Assembly: GCA_963920705.1 (NCBI GenBank)
Contig: OY987232.1
Location: 7,628,200 to 7,692,199 of the forward strand
Origin: Odiellus spinosus
Taxonomy: Eukaryota > Arthropoda > Arachnida > Opiliones > Phalangiidae
Length of the DNA: 64,000 nt
Reading direction: 5' to 3'
In this document: in pieces, positions 1 to 12,085 of the stretch
How the letters are laid out: each line of letters opens with the position of its first letter
Numbering within the stretch: position 1 is the stretch's first letter
Notes under the pieces: model-generated
Told to the model about the DNA's origin: nothing
Database searches by the model: none
Seen by the model: only the letters and a program-made list of their open reading frames with translations
Position numbers and translations under genes: made by a program

Positions 1-573
1 GGAAGTTGTAATGTTAGGTTACGGACTCTATGTGATTTTAATATTGTAATTTTAAAAGATTTAAATCATTGGAAGCATTACGTAATATTCCGCGTCAACT
101 TTGGCTGTAGTGCAAACTGACCTTGATTGGAACCTAGTGTGTTCAGTTGGAAAGAGTGACCTATCATCTCTAAAAATTCCAAGATATTTTAAAATCAGTA
201 ATTATATATTTGTAATACTTATTGAATTTGAAGATTATAAAAAATACATAATTTTCTCTCTCTTTTAAAAAAGCGTTATTTAAAGATTATTTTCGTGAAG
301 TTTAGGAAGACGGAACTTTGAAAGGCGAACAATGATTTTCATTTAATTTCTTAACTTGGCTCGATAAAAATAATTTTCAATCTTAATAAGCCGGTGATTC
401 ATTATAATATTTTGGGGGAAAACATAATGGTTTTCCATTTTTAACTATTATCATTAATGAACAAAACAATCAATTCAAGACGCAACAAGAATAACTCTTC
501 TTCAAGATTTCGGCGATTTCTCTCGTTCCGGCCAAATCCAACGCGGTTATCCCGTGTTTATTGGCCAATATGG
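1..573. repeat. Direct repeat, copy 1 (573+ bp)
   Basis: Bases 1-573 recur almost unchanged at 767-1339, an offset of 766 bp. The repeat probably extends left of the window. It carries the 3' flank and the last ~100 coding bases of the ankyrin gene at 1236-3986. Copy 1 departs from copy 2 just after the shared 'ccaatatgg'. The near-identity suggests a recent segmental duplication. Confidence 0.95.
470..573 (-). pseudogene. Truncated 3' end of ankyrin-repeat gene (duplicate)
   Basis: This is the copy-1 counterpart of the last ~35 codons and stop codon of the ankyrin gene. The matching stop is at 470-472. Upstream coding sequence is lost at 573, where unrelated DNA (574-766) begins, so it cannot encode a protein. 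It is a by-product of the 766-bp-offset duplication. Confidence 0.8.
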
Positions 574-766
574 CGTTAGAGTCGCGCTCGTTTTTTTCAC
601 TATACGCTTCATTTTTTGAAAGCGTAAATTATTTCTAAATCCGTGAACGTTAGAGCGAGCGTGGCTGTGTTACTCAACTTTGAACTACTCCATAAAAGGA
701 ATTCAACGCTAGTTTCAAATTTTTAGCATTTAAAGAGTGCAAGGCAAGCTAGTCGTTGATATTAGC

Positions 767-1339
767 GGAAGTTGTAATGTTAGGTTACGGACTCTATGTG
801 ATTTTAATATTGTAATTTTAAAAGATTTAAATCATTGGAAGCATTACGTAATATTCCGCGTCAACTTTGGCTGTAGTGCAAACTGACCTTGATTGGAACC
901 TAGTGTGTTCAGTTGGAAAGAGTGACCTATCATCTCTAAAAATTCCAAGATATTTTAAAATCAGTAATTATATATTTGTAATACTTATTGAATTTGAAGA
1001 TTATAAAAAATACATAATTTTCTCTCTCTTTTAAAAAAGCGTTATTTAAAGATTATTTTCGTGAAGTTTAGGAAGACGGAACTTTGAAAGGCGAACAATG
1101 ATTTTCATTTAATTTCTTAACTTGGCTCGATAAAAATAATTTTCAATCTTAATAAGCCGGTGATTCATTATAATATTTTGGGGGAAAACATAATGGTTTT
1201 CCATTTTTAACTATTATCATTAATGAACAAAACAATCAATTCAAGACGCAACAAGAATAACTCTTCTTCAAGATTTCGGCGATTTCTCTCGTTCCGGCCA
1301 AATCCAACGCGGTTATCCCGTGTTTATTGGCCAATATGG
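767..1339. repeat. Direct repeat, copy 2
   Basis: Second copy of the repeat at 1-573. Here it is continuous with the full ankyrin coding region, so this is probably the original and 1-573 the duplicate. The 193 bp between the copies (574-766) holds no recognisable feature. Confidence 0.95.
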
Positions 1340-3986
1340 GATCAGCTTCGTTCTTGAGAAGGAATTTTACCATTTCCTTATCGTTCGCGCGGGCAGCGTG
1401 ATGAAGAGCGGTCCATCCTCGGCCGTCCTTGGCGTTGACGTCGGCGCCTCTATTGATTAGAATTTTAACTACGTTCGAATGATTGGCCAACGACGCCCGC
1501 GTTAAAGGACTATCTCCGTTTTGATTCGAACGGTTGACGTCGGCACCCCACTCGATCAGTTCAACGGCGATATCCGAATAACCCTGACTGCAAGATACCG
1601 ATAGTGGCGTGTCGCCGTCTTTGTCAAGCTCGTCAATCTTGGCTCCGCTCTTCAACAAGATCTTGACCGCGGCGAGATGGCCATTATTCGAAGCGATACG
1701 CAACGGGGTCCTCTCAGATACGTTCTTGGCGTTAACGTTGGCGCCCCACTTGATCAATTCAATAACTACGTCCGAATGACCTTCCTTGCAAGATATAGAT
1801 AATGGCGTGTCGTCAAATTGGTTAGACTCCTCAATCCGAGCTCCATTTTCCAACAAGGTCTTCACCGCGGCGAGATGGCTTTTCCAAGAAGCGTTAAATA
1901 AAGGGGTCTGTCCACACACGCTCTTGACATTGACGTTGGCACCCCTCTTTACCAGTTCAACAACTACGTCCGAATGACCTTCCACGGAAGATAGCGACAG
2001 TGGTGTGTTGCCGTCTTTCTGAGGTTCGTCAATCTTCGCTCCATTGTCCAACAAGATCTTGACCGCGGCGAGATGGCCGTACCAAGAAGCGTTAGATAAA
2101 GGGGTTTGACCATCTTCGTTCCTGACATTGACGTTGGCACCGTTCTTTACCAATTCGTCAACTATGTCCGAATGACCTTCCTGGCAAGATATCGATAATG
2201 GCGTGTCGCCATTTTCGTCAGGCTCGTCAATCTCCGCTCCATTTTTCAACAAGATCTTGACCACGGCGAGATGGCCTTTCCAAGAAGCGTTAAATAAAGG
2301 GGTTTGACCGCTTTCGCTCTTGACATTGACGTTGGCACCCCTCTTTACCAATTCGTCAACTACGTCCGAATGACCTTCCTGGCAAGATATCGATAATGGC
2401 GTGTCGCCGTTTTTGTCAGGCCCGTCAATCTTAGCTCCATTTTCCAACAAGATCTTGACCGCGGCGAGATGGCCTTTCCAAGAAGCGTTTGACAAAGGGG
2501 TCAGACCATCTTCGTTCTTGACATTGACTTTGCCACCCCATTTGATCAATTCAACAACTACGTCCGAATGACCTTCCGTGCAAGATGCCGATAATGGCGT
2601 GTCGCCATCTTCGTCAGGCTCCTCAATCTTAGCTCCATTTTCTAACAAGACCTTGACCGCGGCGAGATGGCCTTGAATTGAAGCGATCCACAAAGGGGTC
2701 CTTCCTTTTACGTTCTTGATATTGACGTTCGCGCCCCGCTTAATCAATTCAGCCGCTACATCCGCATGGCACCCAAAGCAAGACGCATATAATGGTGTGT
2801 CGCCATATTTGTCAGGCTCGTCAATCTTATCTCCATTTTCCAACAAGATCTTGATCGCGGCGAGATGGCCTTTCCTAGAAGCGTTTGACAAAGGGGTCAG
2901 ACCATCTTCGTTCTTGACATTGACTTTGCCACCACATTTGATCAATTCAACAACTACGTCCGAATGACCTTCCATGCAAGATGCCGATAATGGCGTGTCG
3001 CCATTTTCGTCAGGCTCCTCAATCTTAGCTCCATTTTCTAACAAGACCTTGACCGCGGCGAGATGGCCTTGAATCGAAGCGATCCACAAAGGGGTCCTTC
3101 CTTTTACGTTCTTGATATTGACGTTCGCGCCCCGCTTAATCAATTCAGCCGCTACATCCGCATGGCACCCAAAGCAAGACGCGTATAATGGCGTGTCGCC
3201 ATATTTGTCAGGCTCGTCAATCTTCGATCCATTTTCCAAAAAGATTTTGACCGCGGCGAGATGGCCGTGATACTAAGCGACCCACAAAGGGATCTGATCT
3301 CTTTCATTCTTGGCATTGACGTTGGCGCCCCGCTTAATCAATTCAAGAGCTACGTCCGAATGACCTTCCACGCAAGATGCCGATAATGGTGAGACGCCGA
3401 AAATGTCAGGCTCGTCAATCTTCGCGCCATTTTCAAACAAGATCTTCACCGCGGCGAGATGGCCTTTCAGAGAAGCGTTAAATAAAGGGGTCCGTCCGTA
3501 AATGTTCTTAAAATTGACGTCGGCATCCCTCTTTACCAATTCAGCAACTACATCCGAATGACCTTCGCTGCATGACGCATATAATGGCGTGGCGCCATCT
3601 TTGTCAGGCTCGTCGATCTTCGCTCCGTTGTTCAACAAAATCTTGACCACAGCGAGATGACCGTGATAAGAAGCGACGCGCAACGGGGTCCTTCCGTTTT
3701 CATTCTTGACGTGGACATCGGCACCTCTCTTAATCAATTCAACAATTACATCCGATTGACCTTCTCTGCAAGATGCCGATAATGGCGTGGTGCCATCCTT
3801 GTCAGGCTGGTCAATCTTCGCTCCATTATCCAACAAGATCTTGACCACAGCGAGATGACCGTAATACGAAGCGAGATGCAAAGGGGTCTCTTCATCTTCG
3901 TTCTTGACATTGACGTCGACTCCTTCCTTCAGCAGCGCCTCTACCTTGTAATTGTTTCCTATCTTCGAAGCTTCTAATAAATCCAT
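1236..3986 (-). pseudogene. Ankyrin-repeat protein gene interrupted by one in-frame stop
   Basis: Reading starts at ATG 3984-3986 (MDLLEASKIGNN) and stays in one frame to TGA 1236-1238, 917 codons in all. A single TAG at 3273-3275 splits it into an N-terminal part of 237 codons and a C-terminal part of about 667. The product is almost entirely tandem ~33-residue ankyrin repeats of type G-x-TPL-x-x-A/S-x-x-GH-x-x-V-x-x-L-x-x-x-GA, roughly 27 units. Ankyrin repeats act as protein-binding scaffolds, so no catalytic role is implied. No signal peptide, membrane segment or intron is seen. The stop falls where sister repeats have serine, consistent with a TCG-to-TAG change. Base composition is visibly richer in G+C than the flanks. 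It could be a real host gene with a recent nonsense allele, a two-ORF locus, or a transferred gene. Origin is not decidable here. Confidence 0.85.
2441..3232 (-). repeat. Tandem 396-bp duplication of four ankyrin repeats
   Basis: Two adjacent 396-bp blocks (about 2837-3232 and 2441-2836) are nearly identical at DNA level and encode the same four-repeat (132-residue) module, including the unusual 'ASCFGCHAD' and 'KDGGKV/CGGKV'-like variants. Because 396 is a multiple of three, the duplication kept the frame open. It shows the array expands by multi-repeat units. Confidence 0.85.
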
Positions 3987-6780
3987 TTCTGTTTTTCCAT
4001 ATCGAGATTGTTATTAATCATTCATTACTTCTAAAGCCAGCGCTGGGAATGAATCGGATCGAACCATTACCTAGATTTTACGTTTAATGTTTATGATTTT
4101 GGACGATAATAATCTAGGGAAAGGTAGTTAATTGATTATAATTATCCAATTACTCCAAGCGCTTGGCTAACGCTATTTGATCTCTTTACCTTTCGACACC
4201 TTCGTAAGCCCTCGGTTCCCGTCGATTGCCCCGGACGCCATCGTCTTCCGGCGTTTATTCTTCGACTGATCGAAATGACCTCGTCCACTCGACTCTTCGT
4301 CCTCCTTTAAAAGATCGGAGAGTTAAAGACGCCAGAAATTTAAAGGAAGACTATTAGCTGAAAATTTCACACCGAAATTAATTTTTACGCTGATTCATTG
4401 TAATTAAATATAACCTCCTGAATTTTTTCACAACTTTTAAAAAAAATTTTCGGCAAGCATTAGAGGACGGCAAAGGCTTTGGGAGAACTCCAATCCCTCA
4501 GAAAGGCAAGGGACTCCCTCATTTTTGGGTGGAGCTGGAGTTGGGTTAAATAAAAAAATTGGCTTTGGGTGGCTTTGGGAATATTGTCTGTGAAATGAGA
4601 GGGAGTCGGGAGGGAGTGGGAATTTTATTTTATTTAATTTTGGAGTTGGGTGGGATTGGGTTATTGCTGGATTTAGTTGGAGTTTTGTTGGCGTTGGCAT
4701 TTATAATTTTAAAATGGAGTTGGTGGCATTGGAAGCGAGCTTTTGGGTCCCGATTCTCGGGCTATTGAGGCCCTCTTTTAGTCTATCTAGAAAAAATAAA
4801 AAACCATAGCTTGGAAACCTAAACTAAAACATAACTTTCGAGGCTCGTGCGTCACAGGATATTTGGAACTCAAGATTGTTATTCTTGGAGAGTCAATCAG
4901 TGTCATAGTCGACAGAGTACAGACGTAAAACCTTTGCGTTCTAGTGACTATAATAGCCAATAAAACTACTAAATCATTTAGTATGTTAATGCGAAATAAC
5001 AATACTCTGAATCGGAAAGTGTGAAATCCGTAAGTTCTCCAAATTAAATATCAAAGAAAGTAGATGACGAAGTATGTACTTTAAAGAATGTAGTAATTTA
5101 TTTATAGTTGGAAAACCTTTAAATTATATCATAATTATATACTGGGGAGGTGTTGTGGGAAACCTTTTTTGAAACGGAATTTGAAAATGGTTAAGTTTAT
5201 TTCCACGAACTGCATGCTGGCTTCGGAATTTCGGATATTTGAATTGAAATTAGAATTTGGAGTTCAAAGGGGTTGGCTTTGGCAGGGAGTGGGATTCGCG
5301 TGAAACTTATAATTGGCTTTGGAAGGGAGTGGGAATCGGGTGAAACTTATTAATTTACTTTGGAAGGGATTACATTGCTCTTTTTTTCATAGTATGGAGT
5401 TGGGTGGCTTTGTAAAGATCAGCAATGGCGTTAGGGTGGCAGTGGCGTTTGTAAAACATTTACCGTTGGAGTTGGCCGGCATTGGCATTGAGTTTTTTTC
5501 ATTTTGCAGCCCTCTAGCACGCATTCATTTTTTAAAACTTCGTTAGGCCTAGCTATGGGAGCAGATTTTTAAACTGTTGCCAAGAGGCCAATTAGAGCGC
5601 TTCTAAGAATGTCTAAGAATAGTAAGCAACGGTTATGCCAGGTTTAACATTGCCTATCACTACGAGCTAGCTATTACACCATTGCTTACTAGCCTAAACC
5701 ATAGCGTCCTCGATCACGCGCTTCGGCGGCGCTCGCTCTAATTTTCAAATCTCGTGAAATATACAACTTCAAATTACGCGGGAGATTCAGACGAGGCTTA
5801 GGCATAGGTTTTCAACGGGGAAATTGAATCCTACTCAATTTCTACGCCTTAAAATTACCTACGTTTAAAAATAAAAAGAATGTGAACAAACTAACAGGCG
5901 ACACATTATGAAATTGATCTCAAAATTACGGGACACGGCTAGTCTTCGTAAAGATCAGGTAAAACATAATATTGATTGTCGCTAAAATGATTAACCCTAA
6001 TCTTTGGTGAAACGCTCGAATAGACTACATCACAATTACGTAAAAAGCTCGAGAGAATGGTCGTCTTTTTCACGTCTGCTGATTGGCCTCTTGGCAACAG
6101 TGAGAATGTTTGAGTATTGCCTTTGCGTGTCACAGATTCCACCAATATATATGTGGACATCCAAGCATACATGTGGAAACAGACCTCAAACCACTTGAAA
6201 ATATATGGAAAAAGCCTTTACAAATTGAAGATGCCCAAATTATGCATAGATAATGCGCAAGCATTATTTAAGGCCAAATAAAATATAATTTAATTCCAAA
6301 AACTGTGTTTTTCTTCAAAATTAAGTTTTCACGTTTTATGGCCTTTAGCACCCAAATATCACGAACAATTTGGATATAAAATTAAAGCCTAGGTATAGAG
6401 CTATCTATTACTGGTAAAAAATTAAAAATCGAAGTTGCGCCTTTTTCAGAGCTACGCCTCAAAGTTGACCCCCCCCCCCTTCTTCAAAATTTTGGAAAGG
6501 ACCCCTATTTGCGAGAACACCATTAAATATAGAAACATTTCGTTAGCACTATTGAAATCTTCGCTATATATTACCTTAAAACTGAAAATTTTACGAAATT
6601 TGACCAAACTGAAAAAAATTATTCGCCATAATGCTTAGGGGTACGAATATCGTCATGGCGTACACCTAAAAACGGGGGTATTTTCAAAAGCTTCTAGTTT
6701 TTTTCTAATCAATATTTTGGGCTAAAAACTGGGATTTGACCATCAAATAGCCGCAAATTAAAGTACGTAAAATTTCATTA
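3987..6780. other. Non-coding region with T/G-rich degenerate blocks
   Basis: No gene is supported here. Two blocks (about 4550-4770 and 5200-5500) are built from loosely repeated GGAGTTGG / GGCTTTGG words and resemble each other, suggesting a decayed repeat family. A C-run occurs at 6470-6480. Short open frames in the blocks look like by-products of the biased composition. The ankyrin gene's 5' flank (3987-4440) shows no promoter element I can assert. Confidence 0.6.
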
Positions 6781-6799
6781 CGATCGGCCGACCCATGGT

Positions 6800-8480
6800 A
6801 ACATGAGTGTTCGAACCCGTGTGGAATGACCCAAAAAGCCTTTACTCTCAGCACCCAAACGTTTACAAGAAGGGTTCCGAGATGCTAATTGCGGATTGTC
6901 TCTCACGAATCTCCATTCCGAGTCAAAATATACAAGACGAAGAACATACAGAGTATGTTGTCTTTTCTCTCCGTGAAGAACGCCATTTCGTATCTTTTCT
7001 GGAACAAACAAATCCTGCTGACTACGTGAGGGTCACTGACAATCGATTGGAAAATATCCGTCAGAAGACAGCTAATGATCCTATCTTAACCCGATTGGCT
7101 AAGATCATCGAGAAAGGTTGGCCTATTCAACGCGCAAAGGTTCCACATGAGCTTCGCGAATATACGACATTCAGTGATGAACTCACTGTGAACAATGCCA
7201 TAATATATAAAGGAAATCGAATCATAATTCCTAAATCAATGCGTCCGCAAATCATTAAAATTCTACATTCAAGTCACATTGGAGTACAAGCTTGTAGGCG
7301 CAAAGCAGGCGAAACAGTATATTGGCCAAAGATTTAAGAACACATCGAAGAAGTTGTTTCCAGCTGTGAAACTTGCAATGAATATCAAAGAGCCCAACCA
7401 AAAGAACAGTTGATTACCATACCTCTGCCTGATTTACCTTGGCAGAAAGTAGCGATGGACATATTCACAATCGAAGCTAATTCATTTCCCGTAAATACCT
7501 AGTAACTGTAGATGTTTATTCAGACTTTTGGGACACGCTGACACTATCATAGAAGTGTGCAAAAGACATTTCTCTCGATACGGCATAACAGAAACGGTAA
7601 TTACGGACAATGGCCCATCTTTCAACAGTCGAGCTTTTCGCGAATTTGCAGATCTTTCGGGATTTGAGCACAGAACTTCATCGTCTAATCACCCGCAAGG
7701 AAACGGTAAAGCGGAATCAGCAGTAAAGATAGCTAAAACGCTACTCACTAAACTGGAAAACACAAAGAAAGACTTTTATCTCGCTTTACTAGAATGTCGT
7801 AATATGCCTACGGAAGATCTAAATTCATCACCAGCACAACGCTTAATGGCCCGACGCACCAAATCTCAACTACCAATGTTCAAACATCAACTGAAACCAA
7901 TAGTTATCGAGAACGCACCAAAAGCTTTGCATGACAAACGTCAAAAGACTTTTGATCGACGAGCGTATGAACTAGCGGAACTAGATCAAGGTGATACTGT
8001 ATGGGTCAAACCACATCCGTCACGCAACAGTAAAAAGTGGACCAAAGGTGTAGTCTTGGACAGAGTAGCTGAACGATCTTACCTTGTAAAGATTGGTGAC
8101 AGAGTTTATCGACGCAAAAGAATAGTTTTACGTAAAGGTACTACAGGTGCAGATACCACCGATTCCGACAAGTTGTCAGATACACCCAAGTGCTCGATAA
8201 ACAGACATCAGAACGAAATACAACAAAAATCCAACCAAACACCCATTACCAACATATCGAGACCTCAACAAGTGTCTTCACCAGTACGCACTATCACTCA
8301 ACCACCCTCTCCCACCGTATATCAAGCTCCTTCTGTTTCATCTAGCTCTGGTACCCCCTTGATAATCGACCCCACCGCTGTCAAAGTTCCTACCATCCAA
8401 CCAGATGACTTTCGAACACCTACTATCCGACGCCGTAGAGAAGTCAAACTACCGTTTCATCTCATGGACTATATAGTATA
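6800..8480 (+). pseudogene. Ty3/gypsy pol fragment (RNase H end to integrase), decayed
   Basis: The fragment begins mid-protein, near the end of the RNase H/connection region (motif IADCLSR), then shows the integrase HHCC zinc region (H..H about 7275-7290, C..C about 7360-7370). The catalytic core keeps MDIF, TDNGPSF and SNHPQGNGKAE, i.e. the D, D and E positions. A basic C-terminal region follows (about 7990-8140). Breaks are a TAA at 7335-7337, a frameshift near 7490, and a small deletion near 7530 before the frame that runs from 7528. Reverse transcriptase, protease and gag are absent, so the copy is truncated at its 5' side. The last residues of the open frame (after 8480) come from an inserted fold-back element. 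It is a dead copy. Confidence 0.85.
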
Positions 8481-8884
8481 CAGGGTGTTTCGAAAATGGT
8501 GGTAGGACCGAGCTTCAATGGGTTCTATGGGTCACTTTAAGACGAAAATGTTCTATGACGTTTTGTCGTACGGGGCGCCGTTAAAGAGTTACAAAATGAA
8601 TCATGTACGAATGACCCCTTATCGTACATTAATAAACGTATACTCAATGATAAAATCTAATTTTTATCAAGCGCGTGTGTTTAAAAAAACAGGTAAATAA
8701 TTAATCGTATTTTATCCTTGAGTATACGTTTATTAATGTACGATAAGGGGTCATCCGCGCATGATTCATTTCGTAACTCTTTAACGGTGCCCCGTACGAC
8801 AAAACGTCATAGAACATTTTCGTCTTAAAATGACCCATAAAACCCACTGGAGCTCGGTCCTACCACCATTTTCGAAACACCCTG
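8481..8884. mobile_element. 404-bp fold-back MITE, TA target duplication
   Basis: Two ~176-bp arms are near-perfect inverted copies of each other, beginning CAGGGTGTTTCG and ending CGAAACACCCTG, separated by a short loop (about 8657-8708). TA flanks both ends (8479-8480 and 8885-8886). It encodes no protein. TA target sites fit a Tc1/mariner-type mobiliser, but the mobiliser is not identified. It interrupts the gypsy fragment. Confidence 0.9.
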
Positions 8885-8929
8885 TAAAAATGATCTCAAA
8901 CAATTTATTTTCTAAGTTACTTATTATAT

Positions 8930-9060
8930 AAAAAAAAGGGAAAAGTTGTTTCGAATTTTATACTTATGTCTATCTATGATTCTAAACAGCTGTTAGACCT
9001 CTATACATCGAGTAGGCTCTGGACGAGAGACGCAATAAGACCTGTAAAGCGAACTCCCAA
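8930..9060 (+). other. Possible polypurine tract and 3' LTR start of the gypsy fragment
   Basis: An A8G3A4G purine run (about 8931-8945) is followed at 8947 by TGTTTCG. That is the expected order, polypurine tract then an LTR starting TG, for a plus-strand gypsy element. No second LTR copy was found, so the LTR's extent is unknown. Confidence 0.4.
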
Positions 9061-10338
9061 TAATAAACAATTTACTCATCTAGATAGAATGACTTTTTCT
9101 TATTAGTTGCATTAGCATTTAACACAGCAAAGCAATAGGAAACACCTACCACTAACGTAAGACAGCCTTCGAAATTGATCCTATATAGCTGAATGAAACG
9201 AAATAGCTCAGCCTCTCTTAGCTTAGAATCTAAACTTGTACGGGATTTCCACCTCATCCATTTTGCCCGACTTGAAACTAGAGAGTCTATAGCTGACGTT
9301 GTAAAAACGATTAACTATATCCCGAACTAGTAAACTTTATATTTAATTCTTACTAGTCTCGAGTCATTCCGCTAACGGAATAAGTAGTCCGTAGTCTTTA
9401 ATTTGTCCCAGTAGAGGTAATTAACACCGGCGAGAGACATTCCGTTCCCAAATCGACAGCGAGAGCTGCGAGACTGATAAGAGGCTCCGCTCGTTTCTCT
9501 CAAGAACTCGCGTCGCACGAAGGGAAATCTAGAAAGTATTGCCCCCACTTTTTCCCTTGTTGATTTACAAACCCCTTTTAGTAACCTTGGACTTGGACTA
9601 CGTGGCAACCGCTTCTCATTTTTTCAAGGTTTGTTTTGCCCAAGAATCGAGGTTTTTTTTCGCGTCGAAACAAAGTTGGAAGATTAAAATCGAGCCTAAA
9701 GTTTAACCTCGCGCGTTAACAGCCTCTTCGTAACAGTCGTATGAAATAGCCCAATATTTAAACGAATTTCAAGCTTAAAGTTATTTCCAAACGAATCTTT
9801 AGCTTAATCCCAATCTTCCTCTTTGGTGTCGATGCGTATCACATTTATTCGGAACCAACCACTACTTTATCACTTATCGCGCGTCTCGAAGGGCAATTTG
9901 ACGTTTTTAATTCTTCAATCACGTGTCTCTTAAACGAAATACTTTTTCTAATAGTTGTTTTTATGGGAAATCTAAGCCACGCTCCTATTTGCCACCTTTT
10001 TACGTAGAAATTAGTTTATCGTATTTTAGATATAGAAAAATTTAAAGATTTTTCTTTCGAGAGTTGTTTTAAAGGTCGTAATAATTTCAGAATTAATATT
10101 TTTATTTTAATGAAACTGCGTTAAAGTGAGGCTGTAACTCCCAATAAAAACCCGAGTAGCATTTTCGTGCAGATAGTTAAAAACCGATTCATATCAAATA
10201 GAACAAAATTACATCGGCAGGAAACAATACTGATTTTGTAATCGACCATTATAGTCGTGGATCCCAGTCTTTCGGTGTCGGGGTCGGGGTCCTCGAATGA
10301 AACTCTATCGTATTCCAACGTAATTAAGGATAAGATTA
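9061..10338. other. Non-coding, no feature recognised
   Basis: AT-rich sequence with only short chance open frames. I see no conserved motif, RNA gene or repeat structure. Confidence 0.6.
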
Positions 10339-10836
10339 TACAAAAAAGAGGTTCCTTCGCACCCTTAAAAAAAGCTCTTTATCTAACTCGAATCAAACCC
10401 GTGAAGGGACACAAATTAATTGTTAGAGAAAGAGCAATTTCATATCTTTAAAATTATAGTTAGTAGATTTAGTCTACTATTTCAAAGATTGTATTATTAT
10501 TATATATTTTCCAAAAAACGGATAAAGACGACCTAGGACTAATTATAAATATATATACATTAAAAGAACTCCATCTTTAGCTACTATTATAAGTGATACT
10601 GATAGAATTTAAAATTAACATCAATAAGAGAGGTAGGTTTCCTAGGTCGTCTTTATCCGTTTTTTGGAAAATATATAATAATAATAAAATCTTTGAAGTA
10701 GTAGACTAAATCTACTATAATTTTAAAGATGTGAAATTGCTCTTTCCCTAACAACTAATTTGTGTCCCTTCACGGGTTTGATTAGAGTTAGATAAAGAGC
10801 CCTTTTTTAAGGGTGCGAAGCAACCTCTTTTTTGGA
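10339..10836. mobile_element. Fold-back element, family A copy 1
   Basis: Left arm 10339-10537 and right arm about 10641-10836 are inverted copies. Outer ends read TACAAAAAAGAGGTT...; each arm contains AAACCCGTGAAGGGACA and an inner GGATAAAGACGACCTAGG. The spacer (about 10538-10640) is AT-rich. No coding capacity. A second copy lies at 15379-15880. Confidence 0.9.
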
Positions 10837-10845
10837 TAATTCGAG

Positions 10846-10885
10846 TTTAATAAAGGGATAAACACTGTTGTGTTTATCCAAATAA
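10846..10885. repeat. Short hairpin GGATAAACAC...GTGTTTATCC
   Basis: A 10-bp perfect stem around a 4-base loop, preceded by TCGAGTTTAATAAAG. The same arrangement recurs at about 22318-22360 with a different loop, so it is a dispersed hairpin and not a local accident. Confidence 0.6.
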
Positions 10886-11739
10886 TTCCGGCTTTTTAAA
10901 ATTCGTGTAAAATAATCGAATAAAATGATTAGCATTCGCGAGATTTCAATTCGGGGGAAATCAATAACTCAAAATATAATTTGGAATTAATTACTGGTGT
11001 ACCGCGTGTTTAAGAAAAACTTCGTGTGGAGCGTTAATTATTTTTAAACAAACGCGTAATATCCGATTATAATTGGGTAGATCTTATCCAATTAATGACT
11101 CCGCGAACACTATAGGATAACTGCGCTTCGTCTTATTACCTTTCTTAGCAGAACTCGAATATTCCTCCACCTCAGAAGAGCTCGAGTATCCATCCGCCAT
11201 TGAGAATTGAAATCAGAGGTTCAGTCGTTTCTTTAACTCGAGATCAGACCTCGGCGCCCTTCTATTGCCAGAACTGACGTCGACCGAAACTGAAATCAAA
11301 GTCAGCCGGAGTTTTCATCGCCTACCTCGAAACCAGCCTTCGTTTTTTAAACCTAAATTAGAAACCGGATGATCATCCCGAGATGGGAGGGAACGCGGCA
11401 GCTTGGCTCGTGTTCCTTCGCGAAGCAGTCTTTGTGAAAATCTGAGGAAAAACGGAAAACGTGTCTAAGAGAATAGATAATGATTCATCAGCGGAGGAGT
11501 CTTTTTTAGTTAATTGAGCGGGCCCCTAAATGGAAACTTTTACCTAAAATTCCATTCCAATGAATTATTCTAATTTGTGAGGTGGACTAGTTAGTGTCGT
11601 ATCATCTAGAATATTTTCCTAAGTTGTCAAAGTTACGTTTTACGAATATCTCGGTATGGCGTCTTCAAAACCTTAATTCGAGCCAGTCAAACTTAAGTTA
11701 CCAACGCGTACCAAGTTAGGTCTAAGTTAGGAACTCCTA
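10886..11739. other. Non-coding, no feature recognised
   Basis: Mixed-composition sequence without a supported gene, RNA or repeat. Confidence 0.6.
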
Positions 11740-12085
11740 CCATCAGAAGCCGATGAAACCCTCCTTTGAAGTCTATTACTCTCGGGTCTTGTTTACCCCT
11801 CTCTGTATGGGTTAGTTTCAAAAAGCGCGATTCGTACGCCTCCTAACGGTAGATATTTGCGGAGCGGGAGTTCGTCGAGCGAATATCTCTAGCAGCCTTG
11901 GAGTTCGTCAAAAAACGTCGTCGTTTGTGGAGAGAGAAAATTTCCAATTTTCCGTAGACAGGGGGTAAGAAATAGGACCCCTCCGATCTCGTAAAATTGG
12001 GAATTGTACCCATACAGAGAGGAGCGCTATATCCAACATTAGAGTAGTAGACTTCAAAGGAGGGTTTCATCTACTTCTGCTACCA
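11740..12085. mobile_element. Fold-back element (imperfect arms)
   Basis: Arms about 11740-11812 and 12007-12085 are inverted copies sharing GATGAAACCCTCCTTTGAAG and CTCTCTGTATGGGT. The ~195-bp centre is unique. Open frames over it are incidental. Target duplication not resolved. Confidence 0.75.

Noticed and set aside
4437-5546. Small genes in the T/G-rich blocks
   Set aside because: Open frames appear on both strands of biased, repetitive sequence and show no domain, consistent start context or splice signals.
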